This document shows, piece by piece, positions 8,037 through 15,584 of a DNA stretch of 19,309 bases. Both the position numbers and the translations under genes were made by a program. This DNA is from JBBKWH01 sp041165345 (GTDB lineage Bacteria; Pseudomonadota; Gammaproteobacteria; Pseudomonadales; Moraxellaceae): contig JBEANQ010000025.1 of assembly GCA_041165345.1 (NCBI GenBank), forward strand, positions 1-19,309, in the 5' to 3' direction. Under the pieces are notes generated by a model. The model did not search any database. It saw only the letters and a program-made list of their open reading frames with translations, and had not been told where the DNA came from. Position 1 is the stretch's first letter; every line of letters starts with the position of its first letter.

Positions 8037-8046
8037 GGCCACAGGC

Positions 8047-8487
8047 TTACTCCTCGACCTTACCACCAGCAGCTTCAATCGCTGCACGTGCACCTTTGGT
8101 CAAAGCGACGCCTTGAACGGTGAATGCACGGGTGACTTCGCCTGACAACACAACGCGTGCACGAGTTTTATCGTTACGCACAACGTTGGCTGCTTTTAAG
8201 GTGTCAAGGGTGATGACATCACCTTCAACTTTGTTCAACTCAGAGAGACGAACTTCAGCAGTTTTCATGGCCAGTTGGCTAGTGAAACCGAATTTAGGTA
8301 GACGACGATAAATCGGCATCTGACCGCCTTCGAAACCCGGACGTAGGCTAGAGCCTGTACGCGAGCTTTGGCCTTTCACACCACGACCGCCAGTCTTGCC
8401 AAGGCCGGAACCGATACCACGACCCACGCGACGCGGGGCGTGCTTGGAGCCTTCGGCTGGAGCGAGTTCATTGAGACGCAGAGTCAT
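8047..8487 (-). CDS. rplO: 50S ribosomal protein L15
   Basis: uL15, 146 residues, a late-assembly 23S rRNA binding protein. It has the glycine- and arginine-rich N-terminal extension (RRVGRGIGSGLGKTGGRG) and the globular C-terminal part ending AAIEAAGGKVEE. ATG 8487 is preceded by GAGGAA, which overlaps the end of rpmD. Immediately followed by secY, as in most bacteria. Confidence 0.98.
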   Translation of the reverse strand: MTLRLNELAPAEGSKHAPRRVGRGIGSGLGKTGGRGVKGQSSRTGSSLRPGFEGGQMPIYRRLPKFGFTSQLAMKTAEVRLSELNKVEGDVITLDTLKAANVVRNDKTRARVVLSGEVTRAFTVQGVALTKGARAAIEAAGGKVEE

Positions 8488-8490
8488 GGC

Positions 8491-8667
8491 TTATTCCTCG
8501 ACACTGACCATGTAATAGACTTTATTGATCATGCCGCGATTGGACGGAGTATCGACCACTTCAACGGTATGATTAATACGACGCAGACCCAAACCCTGCA
8601 GACACAGCTTGTGATTCTTTAAGCGGTGGGCGCTGGATTTCTTTTGGGTGACCTTGATAGTTTTCAT
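8491..8667 (-). CDS. rpmD: 50S ribosomal protein L30
   Basis: uL30, 58 residues from ATG 8667 (MKTIKVTQKKSSAHRL), ending INKVYYMVSVEE. A GTG at 8673, directly abutting the rpsE stop, would add two residues. The ATG is preferred because it matches the family N-terminus and sits well below GGGGA, which overlaps the rpsE stop. A small 23S rRNA binding protein that is absent from some bacterial lineages but present and normal here. Confidence 0.95.
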   Translation of the reverse strand: MKTIKVTQKKSSAHRLKNHKLCLQGLGLRRINHTVEVVDTPSNRGMINKVYYMVSVEE

Positions 8668-8673
8668 GGACAC

Positions 8674-9171
8674 TTATCCCCGAATGTCTGCGACTGTCTT
8701 GCCACGCTTGGCAGCAACTTTCTCGGGCGAAGTCATGTTCTTCAAGCCTTTGAATGTTGCATACACAACGTTAGTGGCATTGGTTGAGCCGTAGCACTTG
8801 GCCAAAACGTTTTGTACGCCAGCAACTTCTAATACAGCACGCATCGCGCCACCAGCAATAACGCCAGTACCTTCTGAGGCTGGCTGCATGTAAATGCGGC
8901 TCGCACCATGGTTTGCGGTGATCGCGTGTTGCAAGGTACTGCCGTTCAGATCAACAGAGATCATGTTGCGACGAGCAGCTTCCAATGCTTTTTGGATTGC
9001 TGCTGGCACTTCACGAGCCTTGCCACGACCGAAACCAACACGGCCATTGCCATCACCCACAACAGTCAGTGCGGTGAACGAGAAAATCCGACCACCTTTA
9101 ACGACTTTGGCAACACGGTCAACAGCAACCAGCTTCTCTACGAAGCCTTCGTTTTGTTCGACTTTAGCCAT
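8674..9171 (-). CDS. rpsE: 30S ribosomal protein S5
   Basis: uS5, 165 residues, on the back of the 30S subunit next to S4. The S4-S5 interface governs decoding accuracy, which matters given the altered S4 C-terminus in this sequence. The RNA-binding loop VVKGGRIFSF, the motif DGNGRVGFGRGKAREV and the motif EGTGVIAGGAMRAVLE look normal. The loop where spectinomycin-resistance changes occur is not visibly altered. GGAG at 9 bases upstream of ATG 9171 overlaps the end of rplR, from which it is separated by only two bases. Confidence 0.98.
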   Translation of the reverse strand: MAKVEQNEGFVEKLVAVDRVAKVVKGGRIFSFTALTVVGDGNGRVGFGRGKAREVPAAIQKALEAARRNMISVDLNGSTLQHAITANHGASRIYMQPASEGTGVIAGGAMRAVLEVAGVQNVLAKCYGSTNATNVVYATFKGLKNMTSPEKVAAKRGKTVADIRG

Positions 9172-9173
9172 GA

Positions 9174-9524
9174 TTAGAACTCCAGACCGCTAGCACGAGC
9201 GGCGTCAGCCAGGGCCTTGATACGGCCATGATACTTGAAGCCAGAACGGTCGAATGCGACCTTGGTGACTCCGGCTGCCTTAGCACGCTCGGCGATCAGA
9301 GCACCCACTTTGCCAGCGGCCTCGATGTTGCCAGTTGCGCCAGCACGCAGGTCTGCATCGAGAGTCGAAGCTTGGGCCAAGATCTTGCCGCCGCATGGCG
9401 AAATGATCTGAGCATAGATGTGACGCGGTGTGCGATTGACACACAGACGAGTCGCACCCAGTGCACGGATGTGCAGACGGGTGCTTTTGGCACGCCGCAT
9501 ACGGGATTGTTTCTTGTCGTTCAT
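9174..9524 (-). CDS. rplR: 50S ribosomal protein L18
   Basis: uL18, 116 residues, binds 5S rRNA in the central protuberance together with L5. The N-terminus MNDKKQSRMRRAKSTR is basic and the C-terminus FKYHGRIKALADAARASGLEF is conserved. GAGG precedes ATG 9524. Lies 14 bases after rplF and 2 bases before rpsE. Confidence 0.98.
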   Translation of the reverse strand: MNDKKQSRMRRAKSTRLHIRALGATRLCVNRTPRHIYAQIISPCGGKILAQASTLDADLRAGATGNIEAAGKVGALIAERAKAAGVTKVAFDRSGFKYHGRIKALADAARASGLEF

Positions 9525-9538
9525 GATGAACCTCGCGC

Positions 9539-10072
9539 TTATTTCTTCTTGGCTTCTTTACGGATGATGACTTCATCCGAATACCGTACACCTTTGCCCT
9601 TGTAAGGCTCTGGCGGACGGAAAGCGCGAATATTGGCCGCTGCCTGACCCAGAACATGCTTGTCGATAGACTTGAGCACGATTTCGGTCGGGGTCGGGGT
9701 TTCGGCAGTCACGCCTGCTGGCAACACGAAGTTAATCGGATGCGAGAAGCCAAGTGCCATGTTTACGACGCCATCTTTGGCTTGGGCTTTATAACCCACG
9801 CCAACCAGCTGGAGCTTGCGCTCAAAACCGGCAGATACGCCTGTAACCAAGTTGTTCAAAACAGCGCGAGCGGTACCGGTTTGCATCCAGCCATCTTGCG
9901 AATTTTGAGTTGGAGAAAGAACCAGTTGGCCTTCTTCCTGTTTGAGCTCGACCAGCGCATGCAGGGTGAAGGACAGCGAACCTTTGCTGCCTTTCACTTC
10001 GACCTGCCGGCCGTTCAGAGTGACTTCAACGCCTTGAGGCAGAGTCACCGGGGCTTTAGCCACACGAGACAT
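9539..10072 (-). CDS. rplF: 50S ribosomal protein L6
   Basis: uL6, 177 residues, two repeated domains; it binds helix 97 of 23S rRNA near the factor-binding site. N-terminus MSRVAKAPVTLPQGVEV and C-terminal signature PPEPYKGKGVRYSDEVI are intact. AGGTGA lies before ATG 10072. No anomaly seen. Confidence 0.98.
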   Translation of the reverse strand: MSRVAKAPVTLPQGVEVTLNGRQVEVKGSKGSLSFTLHALVELKQEEGQLVLSPTQNSQDGWMQTGTARAVLNNLVTGVSAGFERKLQLVGVGYKAQAKDGVVNMALGFSHPINFVLPAGVTAETPTPTEIVLKSIDKHVLGQAAANIRAFRPPEPYKGKGVRYSDEVIIRKEAKKK

Positions 10073-10085
10073 GAGGAATCACCTA

Positions 10086-10481
10086 TTAGGAAACAATGGC
10101 AATCACTTCACCGCCAACGCCTGCAGCACGTGCGGCGCGATCGGTCATGATGCCTTTGTTTGTAGAAATAATTGCGATGCCCAGACCTTGCTTGACGCGA
10201 GGCAGTTCATCTTTACCACGGTATTGACGCAAACCTGGACGGCTGAAGCGTTTTACCGACTCAATGACTGGCTTGCCTTCAAAATACTTGAGGGTCAAGG
10301 TCAGTGTAGGCTTGCCGTCAACTGCGCTTACATCGACACTGTCGATATAACCTTCAGCGTGCAATACATCAGCAATCGCTTGCTTCAGTTTGGACTGAGG
10401 CATGGACACGGTTGGCTTTTTGGCCATTTGTGCGTTACGAACACGGGTCAGCATGTCCGCGACGGTATCTTGCATACTCAT
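10086..10481 (-). CDS. rpsH: 30S ribosomal protein S8
   Basis: uS8, 131 residues, a primary binder of the central domain of 16S rRNA. In E. coli it represses the spc operon by binding mRNA near the start of rplE. The first of two in-frame ATGs (10481, MSMQDTV) was chosen because GGAG lies 8 bases upstream; the second, at 10475, would drop two residues. The C-terminal motif TDRAARAAGVGGEVIAIVS is normal. Confidence 0.98.
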   Translation of the reverse strand: MSMQDTVADMLTRVRNAQMAKKPTVSMPQSKLKQAIADVLHAEGYIDSVDVSAVDGKPTLTLTLKYFEGKPVIESVKRFSRPGLRQYRGKDELPRVKQGLGIAIISTNKGIMTDRAARAAGVGGEVIAIVS

Positions 10482-10493
10482 ATATCGCGCTCC

Positions 10494-10799
10494 TTACCAG
10501 CTCGCTTTCACGACGCCAGGGACATCACCCTGCATGACTTTTTCGCGCAGTTTGTTACGGGCGAGGCCGAACTTGCGGAAATAACCATGTGGACGACCAG
10601 TCAGACCACAACGATTGCGCAGACGCACTGGTGAAGCATTGCGAGGCAGAGCCTGCAACTTCATCATGGCATCAAAACGCTCTTCGTCGCTGGCGTTGAC
10701 GTTGTTGATGATTGCCTTCAGCTCTTCGCGCTTCCCGGCATACTTGGCGACCATTTTCTCGCGCTTGAGTTCGCGATTGATCATGCTCTTTTTAGCCAT
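10494..10799 (-). CDS. rpsN: 30S ribosomal protein S14, zinc-independent form
   Basis: uS14, 101 residues, in the head of the 30S subunit. This is the long form without the CxxC pairs of the zinc-binding short form. Only a single Cys occurs, in RLRNRCGLTGRPHGYFRKFGL. GAGAG overlaps the rplE stop, nine bases before ATG 10799. Confidence 0.98.
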   Translation of the reverse strand: MAKKSMINRELKREKMVAKYAGKREELKAIINNVNASDEERFDAMMKLQALPRNASPVRLRNRCGLTGRPHGYFRKFGLARNKLREKVMQGDVPGVVKASW

Positions 10800-10808
10800 G
10801 AAGATCTC

Positions 10809-11345
10809 TCACTTGAACGGGAAGCCGAAAGCGCGCAGCAATGCACGACCTTCGTCATCAGTACTGGCGGTCGTGGTAATGGTAATGTCCATCCCACGGA
10901 TACGGTCAATCTTGTCGAATTCGATTTCTGGGAACACGATCTGTTCCTTGATGCCCATCGAATAGTTACCACGACCATCGAACGACTTAGCGGAAAAACC
11001 GCGGAAGTCACGAATACGTGGAATAGTGATGGAAATCAAACGATCAAGAAATTCGTACATCTGCTCGCCACGCAAGGTGACTTTGCAGCCAATCGGCCAG
11101 CCTTCACGAATTTTGAAGCCTGCGATTGAGGTGCGAGCATGAGTGACGACGGGCTTCTGGCCAGCGATCAGTTGCATGTCCGCGACAGCGCCGTCTAGCA
11201 GTTTTTTGTCCTGCGAAGCACCGCCCACGCCCATGTTCAGCGTGATCTTAGTGATGCGTGGAATTTGCATCACGTTGGCAATACCAAGTTCTTCACGAAG
11301 CTTGGTCTTGAGTTCGTCGTTATAACGTTGTTTCAGTCTGGCCAT
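10809..11345 (-). CDS. rplE: 50S ribosomal protein L5
   Basis: uL5, 178 residues, binds 5S rRNA and bridges to S13 in the 30S head. N-terminus MARLKQRYNDELKTKL and C-terminus TDDEGRALLRAFGFPFK are typical. The ribosome binding site is weak (ATAGGCA directly before ATG 11345). This is the place where S8 represses translation in E. coli. The 14-base gap to rplX shows no obvious S8-like stem by eye. Confidence 0.98.
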   Translation of the reverse strand: MARLKQRYNDELKTKLREELGIANVMQIPRITKITLNMGVGGASQDKKLLDGAVADMQLIAGQKPVVTHARTSIAGFKIREGWPIGCKVTLRGEQMYEFLDRLISITIPRIRDFRGFSAKSFDGRGNYSMGIKEQIVFPEIEFDKIDRIRGMDITITTTASTDDEGRALLRAFGFPFK

Positions 11346-11359
11346 TGCCTATCAACCTA

Positions 11360-11680
11360 TTACTTCGCTGTCGCCACCGATTCACCGTTTGATTTGAAGA
11401 AGCGGGTTTTAACACCGTTTTCGTCAACACGGTAACCGATACGGTCAGCCTTTTGGGTTGCAGCGTTGAAAATCGCCACGTTAGAGATATGAAGCGAAGC
11501 TTCCATTGCGATAATGCCGCCTTCGGCACCAGTCGCTTGGTTTGCTTTGGTATGCTTCTTGACCATGTTCAGGCCTTCGACCTTGACACGATCACCAGTG
11601 ACCGACAGGACAGTACCCTGTTTGCCGTTTTCTTTGCCTGCGATCACGATGATCTGATCGCCTTTTTTGATCTTTGCCAT
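11360..11680 (-). CDS. rplX: 50S ribosomal protein L24
   Basis: uL24, 106 residues with an N-terminal KOW motif (KKGDQIIVIAGKENGKQGTV). An assembly initiator of the 50S subunit at the 5' end of 23S rRNA. AGAGG lies close before ATG 11680, and the gene follows rplN by 9 bases. Confidence 0.98.
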   Translation of the reverse strand: MAKIKKGDQIIVIAGKENGKQGTVLSVTGDRVKVEGLNMVKKHTKANQATGAEGGIIAMEASLHISNVAIFNAATQKADRIGYRVDENGVKTRFFKSNGESVATAK

Positions 11681-11689
11681 GATTGCCTC

Positions 11690-12058
11690 TTACAGAACTT
11701 CAGGGGCCAGTGAAATGATCTTCATGAACTGTTCTGTACGCAGTTCACGAGTAACCGGCCCGAAGATACGGGTGGCAATCGGGGCCTTGTTGTTGTTCAA
11801 CAAAACAGCTGCATTGTCGTCAAAACGGATTACTGAACCGTCTGGACGGCGAATGCCGAATTTTGTACGAACAACGACGGCGTTCATCACGTCGCCTTTT
11901 TTAACGCGACCGCGTGGAATTGCTTCCTTCACGGTAACCTTGATAATGTCGCCAACAGAGGCATAACGGCGATGCGAGCCGCCCAGCACCTTGATGCACT
12001 GGACGCGGCGAGCGCCGCTGTTGTCTGCCACGTCGAGCATCGTTTCGGTCTGAATCAT
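11690..12058 (-). CDS. rplN: 50S ribosomal protein L14
   Basis: uL14, 122 residues from ATG 12058 (MIQTETMLDVADNSGARRV). It contacts the 30S subunit and is the docking site of the silencing factor RsfS. The frame stays open to 12091, but the 11 extra residues are not family-like, and GGAG lies 7 bases before ATG 12058. First gene of the spc block, with an 83-base gap upstream that holds a strong stem. Confidence 0.98.
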   Translation of the reverse strand: MIQTETMLDVADNSGARRVQCIKVLGGSHRRYASVGDIIKVTVKEAIPRGRVKKGDVMNAVVVRTKFGIRRPDGSVIRFDDNAAVLLNNNKAPIATRIFGPVTRELRTEQFMKIISLAPEVL

Positions 12059-12077
12059 TGCTCTACTCCAAAACCGA

Positions 12078-12133
12078 GCATCATCGGCCAATCCGGAAAG
12101 CGGAAGATGCTAACCGAATTGGGACGATGATGC
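12078..12133 (-). promoter_or_regulatory. Long stem-loop between rpsQ and rplN (spc leader)
   Basis: In the minus-strand transcript, arms GCATCATCG and CCAATTCGG (from 12133) pair with CCGGATTGG and CGATGATGC (to 12078). That gives 17 Watson-Crick pairs and one G-U, interrupted by a 2x1 internal loop, with a 17-base apical loop (12113-12097). It starts 8 bases after the rpsQ stop and ends 8 bases before the rplN ribosome binding site. No U tract follows directly, so it does not look like a plain terminator. Possible roles are RNase processing, message stability or an operator. A weak TTGCAT-17-TAGCAT promoter-like pair overlaps it. Confidence 0.6.
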
Positions 12134-12141
12134 AATGGGAA

Positions 12142-12405
12142 CTAGTTTTGCCCAGCAGCCTCGACCACCGAGACCAGAGTCCACGCTTTGGTCTTGGAAA
12201 TCGGGCGACATTCCGTGATGGTTACAACGTCACCAATTTTGCAGACGTTGTTTTCATCATGGGCGTGTAGCTTGGTGGAACGGCGAATCATTTTGCCGTA
12301 TACCGGATGCTTGATACGGCGCTCGATCAGGACGGTAATGGATTTATCCATTTTGTCGCTGACGACGCGGCCTGTTACGGTGCGCTGGGTGGTTTGCTCG
12401 GTCAT
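12142..12405 (-). CDS. rpsQ: 30S ribosomal protein S17
   Basis: uS17, 87 residues, an early 16S rRNA 5'-domain binder with an OB fold. Motifs VVSDKMDKSITVLIERRIKHP and DVVTITECRPISKTKAW are typical. The start overlaps the rpmC stop in an ATGA, so translation is probably coupled; GGGGAACGG precedes it. Last gene of the S10 block. Confidence 0.98.
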   Translation of the reverse strand: MTEQTTQRTVTGRVVSDKMDKSITVLIERRIKHPVYGKMIRRSTKLHAHDENNVCKIGDVVTITECRPISKTKAWTLVSVVEAAGQN

Positions 12406-12599
12406 TTGCCGTTCCCCTGTTTTTCGGTGAGGAGGGTCTTGATGCGGGCAATGGTCTTACGCGCAACTTGCACTTCGTGCGATTTGCCCAACTGACCAGT
12501 CGCCTTAGCCATACGCAGACGGAACTGGTTCAACTGTTGCTCATCGAGCGTAGTTTGCAGTTCTTCCACCGATTTTTCACGCAGATCTTTGCTATTCAT
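12402..12599 (-). CDS. rpmC: 50S ribosomal protein L29
   Basis: uL29, 65 residues, a two-helix protein by the exit tunnel where SRP and trigger factor dock. N-terminus MNSKDLREKSVEELQ. Its ATG shares one base with the rplP stop (TAATG) and its stop overlaps the rpsQ start (ATGA). Confidence 0.98.
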   Translation of the reverse strand: MNSKDLREKSVEELQTTLDEQQLNQFRLRMAKATGQLGKSHEVQVARKTIARIKTLLTEKQGNGK

Positions 12600-13012
12600 T
12601 ACATCACCGTCCGGAGCACAATGGTGGTCTTGAACGGCAGTTTAGCAGCAGCAAGCGTAAACGCTTGACGAGCCAACTCTTCGGACACACCTTCGATTTC
12701 GTAAAGGATCTTGCCAGGTTTGATTTCGCAAACCCAGTACTCGACGTTACCCTTACCGTTACCCATACGTACTTCCAGTGGCTTCTCGGTGATCGGCTTG
12801 TCTGGGAATACACGGATAAAGAGTTTACCGCCACGTTTCACGCGACGGGAAATGGCACGACGCGCCGCTTCGATCTGACGTGCAGTCATGCGACCGCGCT
12901 CAGTGGACTTCAGCGCAATACTGCCGAAGGAAACGGTGCTGCCGCGGTGCGCTAGGCCGGTGTTGCGGCCCTTGTGCACCTTGCGGAATTTGGTACGTTT
13001 CGGTTGCAACAT
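12599..13012 (-). CDS. rplP: 50S ribosomal protein L16
   Basis: uL16, 137 residues, at the A-site side of the peptidyl transferase region. The family N-terminus MLQPKRTKFRKVHKGRN is present. Arg82 in PLEVRMGNGKG corresponds to E. coli Arg81, the residue hydroxylated by RoxA/YcfD. AGAGG across the rpsC stop region precedes ATG 13012. Confidence 0.98.
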   Translation of the reverse strand: MLQPKRTKFRKVHKGRNTGLAHRGSTVSFGSIALKSTERGRMTARQIEAARRAISRRVKRGGKLFIRVFPDKPITEKPLEVRMGNGKGNVEYWVCEIKPGKILYEIEGVSEELARQAFTLAAAKLPFKTTIVLRTVM

Positions 13013-13018
13013 GGCGAA

Positions 13019-13798
13019 TTAACCTCTTTCTTCCGTTTTGCGGCTGCCACGATCACGGCCTTCACCACGGCGGTCATCACGACGGTCGTCACGACGGTCA
13101 TCACGGCGACCACCACGCTTGGCGGGACGAGTTTCTTCAGCCGGTGCAGGGTTCATGACTTGCTTCATGCCACCCAGAATTTCGCCGCGGAAGATCCACA
13201 CTTTAACACCGATGGTGCCATAGGTGGTTTCAGCACGAACACTCGCGTAATCGATGTCAGCACGCAGGGTATGCAATGGCACACGGCCTTCGCGATACCA
13301 CTCGGTACGGGCAATCTCAGCACCGCCCAAACGGCCGGATACTTCAACTTTGATCCCTTTGGCACCAGCGCGCATCGAGTTCTGAACAGCACGCTTCATG
13401 GCACGGCGGAACATCACTCGCTTTTCTAATTGCGAGGTAATGCTTTCACCAACCAGACGCGCGTCGAGGTCAGGACGATCGATTTCATTGATGTTGACCT
13501 GAACAGGAACGCCCATGATTTGGGTCAGTTCACGTTGCAGTTTCTCAATGTCTTCGCCTTTTTTACCAATCACGATGCCTGGACGGGCAGTCGAGAGGGT
13601 CACTTTTGCTGCACCGGTCGGGCGCTCGATCAGCACTTTGCTGACCATTGCACTCTTGAGCTTTTTCTGGATGAAATCACGAACTTCCAGATCTTTCAGC
13701 AAATAGTTGGCGTAGTTTTTAGGACTGGCATACCAGTTTGCGTTGTGACGTTTCACAACACCTAGGCGGATGCCGATCGGATGGACTTTCTGACCCAT
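13019..13798 (-). CDS. rpsC: 30S ribosomal protein S3 with Arg/Asp-rich tail
   Basis: uS3, 259 residues against 233 in E. coli. Forms the mRNA entry channel with S4 and S5. The N-terminus MGQKVHPIGIRLGVVK and the KH domain loop VIGKKGEDIEKLQREL are normal, as is the C-terminal domain through RGEILGGMKQVMNPAPAEE. The last ~35 residues form a low-complexity tail in which RRDD recurs three times, encoded by 12-bp tandem repeats. GGGG lies before ATG 13798, and only one base separates it from rplV. Confidence 0.98.
   Translation of the reverse strand: MGQKVHPIGIRLGVVKRHNANWYASPKNYANYLLKDLEVRDFIQKKLKSAMVSKVLIERPTGAAKVTLSTARPGIVIGKKGEDIEKLQRELTQIMGVPVQVNINEIDRPDLDARLVGESITSQLEKRVMFRRAMKRAVQNSMRAGAKGIKVEVSGRLGGAEIARTEWYREGRVPLHTLRADIDYASVRAETTYGTIGVKVWIFRGEILGGMKQVMNPAPAEETRPAKRGGRRDDRRDDRRDDRRGEGRDRGSRKTEERG
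13071..13118 (-). repeat. 12-bp tandem repeat in the 3' end of rpsC
   Basis: Three near-identical 12-base units run from 13071 to 13106 (plus-strand form CGGTCATCACGA, with one or two changes per copy). A more degenerate fourth follows at 13107-13118. They stay in frame and encode repeated Arg/Asp tetrads in the S3 tail. Confidence 0.8.
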
Positions 13799-13799
13799 A

Positions 13800-14129
13800 T
13801 CAAACCCCTACCTTGACGGTGATGTGGCATGTACGCTTACTGATGCGATCAGCGCGACCCTTTGCACGAGGCGAGATACGTTTAAGGGTAATACCCTCGT
13901 CAACGTAAATGGTCGACACACGCAGCTCATCAACATCGAGGCTGTTGTTGTGTTCAGCATTTGCAATGGCTGATTCGAGGCACTTTTTGACCAGTACCGC
14001 AGCTTTTTTGTTGCTGAACGACAAAATGTCGAGCGCACGTCCAACCGGCTTACCACGCACGAGGTCAGCGACCAAGCGAGTTTTTTGGGCCGAGATGGCG
14101 GCACCGCGCAGTTTGGCAGTTACTTCCAT
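13800..14129 (-). CDS. rplV: 50S ribosomal protein L22
   Basis: uL22, 109 residues from ATG 14129 (MEVTAKLRGAAISAQKTRL), matching the family; the open frame reaches 14246 inside rpsS but that part is not L22-like. Its beta-hairpin lines the exit tunnel (macrolide-resistance site); the region ending ISPRAKGRADRISKRTCHITV shows no deletion. AAGGTG, overlapping the rpsS stop, precedes the start. Confidence 0.98.
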   Translation of the reverse strand: MEVTAKLRGAAISAQKTRLVADLVRGKPVGRALDILSFSNKKAAVLVKKCLESAIANAEHNNSLDVDELRVSTIYVDEGITLKRISPRAKGRADRISKRTCHITVKVGV

Positions 14130-14139
14130 TTTGAGCACC

Positions 14140-14415
14140 TTACCGTTTGGATTTCTTGTCGACACCGTGACCACGATAGGTACGGGTCGGCGCGAATTCG
14201 CCGAGCTTGTGGCCGACCATGTGTTCGGTAACGATGACCGGAACATGGTTGCGACCGTTGTGAACCGAAATGGTCAAACCGACCATGTCCGGCAGAATCA
14301 TCGAGCGGCGCGACCAAGTTTTGATCGGCTTGCGCGTATTGCTGGCCACAGCCGCTTCGACCTTGGCGAACAAGTGCGCATCGACGAACGGGCCTTTCTT
14401 CAGGGAACGAGGCAT
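14140..14415 (-). CDS. rpsS: 30S ribosomal protein S19
   Basis: uS19, 91 residues, in the 30S head near S13. The N-terminus MPRSLKKGPFVDAHL and the motif EHMVGHKLGEFAPTRTYRGH are typical. AAAGGA precedes ATG 14415, 12 bases after the rplB stop. Confidence 0.98.
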   Translation of the reverse strand: MPRSLKKGPFVDAHLFAKVEAAVASNTRKPIKTWSRRSMILPDMVGLTISVHNGRNHVPVIVTEHMVGHKLGEFAPTRTYRGHGVDKKSKR

Positions 14416-14427
14416 ATTCAGATTCCT

Positions 14428-15252
14428 TTACTTGACGCGACGATCGCGAACGATCATCTTGGTCGTACGCTTGTTGCTGCGAGTCTTATAGCCCTTGGCT
14501 TTCTGACCCCATGGGCTGACTGGTTGCATGCCTTTGTTACGGCCTTCACCACCACCATGTGGATGGTCAACAGGGTTCATCGCCATACCGCGAACGGTCG
14601 GACGAATACCACGCCAACGGCTTGCACCGGCTTTACCCAGCGAACGCAGGTTGTTTTCACTGTTCGACACTTCGCCCAGTACAGCGCGGCATTCGATGTG
14701 TACTTTACGGGTTTCACCTGAGCGCAGACGAACGATGGCATATGCACCATCACGACCGAGCAACTGAACCGAAGTACCCGCCGAGCGAGCCAACTGTGCA
14801 CCTTTACCGATTTTCAGTTCCAAGCAATGCATGGTCGAACCGAGTGGCATGTTGCGCAATGGCAAGCAGTTACCTGGACGGATCGGTGCATCATCACCCG
14901 ACTGTACGGTATCGCCAGCCAACACGCCTTTAGGGGCAATGATGTAGCGACGCTCACCGTCTGCGTATTTCAGCAGCGCGATGTGTGCAGTGCGGTTTGG
15001 ATCGTATTCGATACGTTCAACAGTCGCAGGAATGCCGTCTTTGTTGCGTTTGAAGTCAACCAGACGATAATGCTGCTTATGACCACCACCCACATGACGT
15101 GTGGTGATGTGACCGTTGTTGTTACGACCACCGGTTCTTTTTTTGGCTTCTACCAAAGGCGCGTAAGGTTGGCCTTTATGCAGATGCGGATGGACGACTT
15201 TCTCAACGAAACGACGTCCGGGGGAAGTCGGTTTACATTTTACGATAGGCAT
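14428..15252 (-). CDS. rplB: 50S ribosomal protein L2
   Basis: uL2, 274 residues, an essential 23S rRNA binder close to the peptidyl transferase centre. The conserved loop MNPVDHPHGGGEGRN is intact, with His230 equivalent to E. coli His229. The basic C-terminus ends MIVRDRRVK. AAGGA precedes ATG 15252, 11 bases after rplW. Confidence 0.98.
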   Translation of the reverse strand: MPIVKCKPTSPGRRFVEKVVHPHLHKGQPYAPLVEAKKRTGGRNNNGHITTRHVGGGHKQHYRLVDFKRNKDGIPATVERIEYDPNRTAHIALLKYADGERRYIIAPKGVLAGDTVQSGDDAPIRPGNCLPLRNMPLGSTMHCLELKIGKGAQLARSAGTSVQLLGRDGAYAIVRLRSGETRKVHIECRAVLGEVSNSENNLRSLGKAGASRWRGIRPTVRGMAMNPVDHPHGGGEGRNKGMQPVSPWGQKAKGYKTRSNKRTTKMIVRDRRVK

Positions 15253-15263
15253 GATTCTCGTCC

Positions 15264-15584
15264 TTATTCCGCAGCGGTATCAGCACTGTCAGCGGCATCG
15301 GCCATCTGAATGTCCTGACCGGCCTTCAGCGTAACGTAGGCTTTTTTGATGTCCGAGCGACGGCCAACGGTGCGGCCAAAACGCTTGGTCTTGCCACGAA
15401 TGCTGACGGTGTTTACCGCTTCGACTTGGACGCCGAACAGTTTTTCGACGGCTTTTTTGATTTCCAACTTGGTGGCTGTTGGTGCAACCTTGAAAACCTG
15501 TACACCTAGCGTATCGCCAAGGATTTGGGCTTTCTCGGAGAACACTGGCCCCAAGAGGATCTGATACAGACGCTCGTTGTTCAT
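15264..15584 (-). CDS. rplW: 50S ribosomal protein L23
   Basis: uL23, 106 residues, at the tunnel exit, the main docking site for trigger factor and SRP. N-terminus MNNERLYQILLGPVFSEKA and motif SIRGKTKRFGRTVGRRSDIKKAYV are typical; the C-terminus is alanine- and aspartate-rich (DAADSADTAAE). The start overlaps the rplD stop by ATGA. Confidence 0.98.
   Translation of the reverse strand: MNNERLYQILLGPVFSEKAQILGDTLGVQVFKVAPTATKLEIKKAVEKLFGVQVEAVNTVSIRGKTKRFGRTVGRRSDIKKAYVTLKAGQDIQMADAADSADTAAE

Noticed and set aside
8037..8093. Extended secY start inside rplO
   Set aside because: The extra 19 residues do not resemble any SecY N-terminus and are an out-of-frame reading of the end of rplO.
12078..12133. 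rpsQ-rplN stem as a transcription terminator
   Set aside because: After the stem the transcript reads UCGG before only four U's, and the genes below it must be highly expressed, so termination is unlikely to be its main role.
12880..13158. Histidine-rich plus-strand ORF (metal-binding protein look-alike)
   Set aside because: It is the antisense reading of the Arg/Asp repeats at the 3' end of rpsC; it has no ribosome binding site and overlaps intact ribosomal genes.
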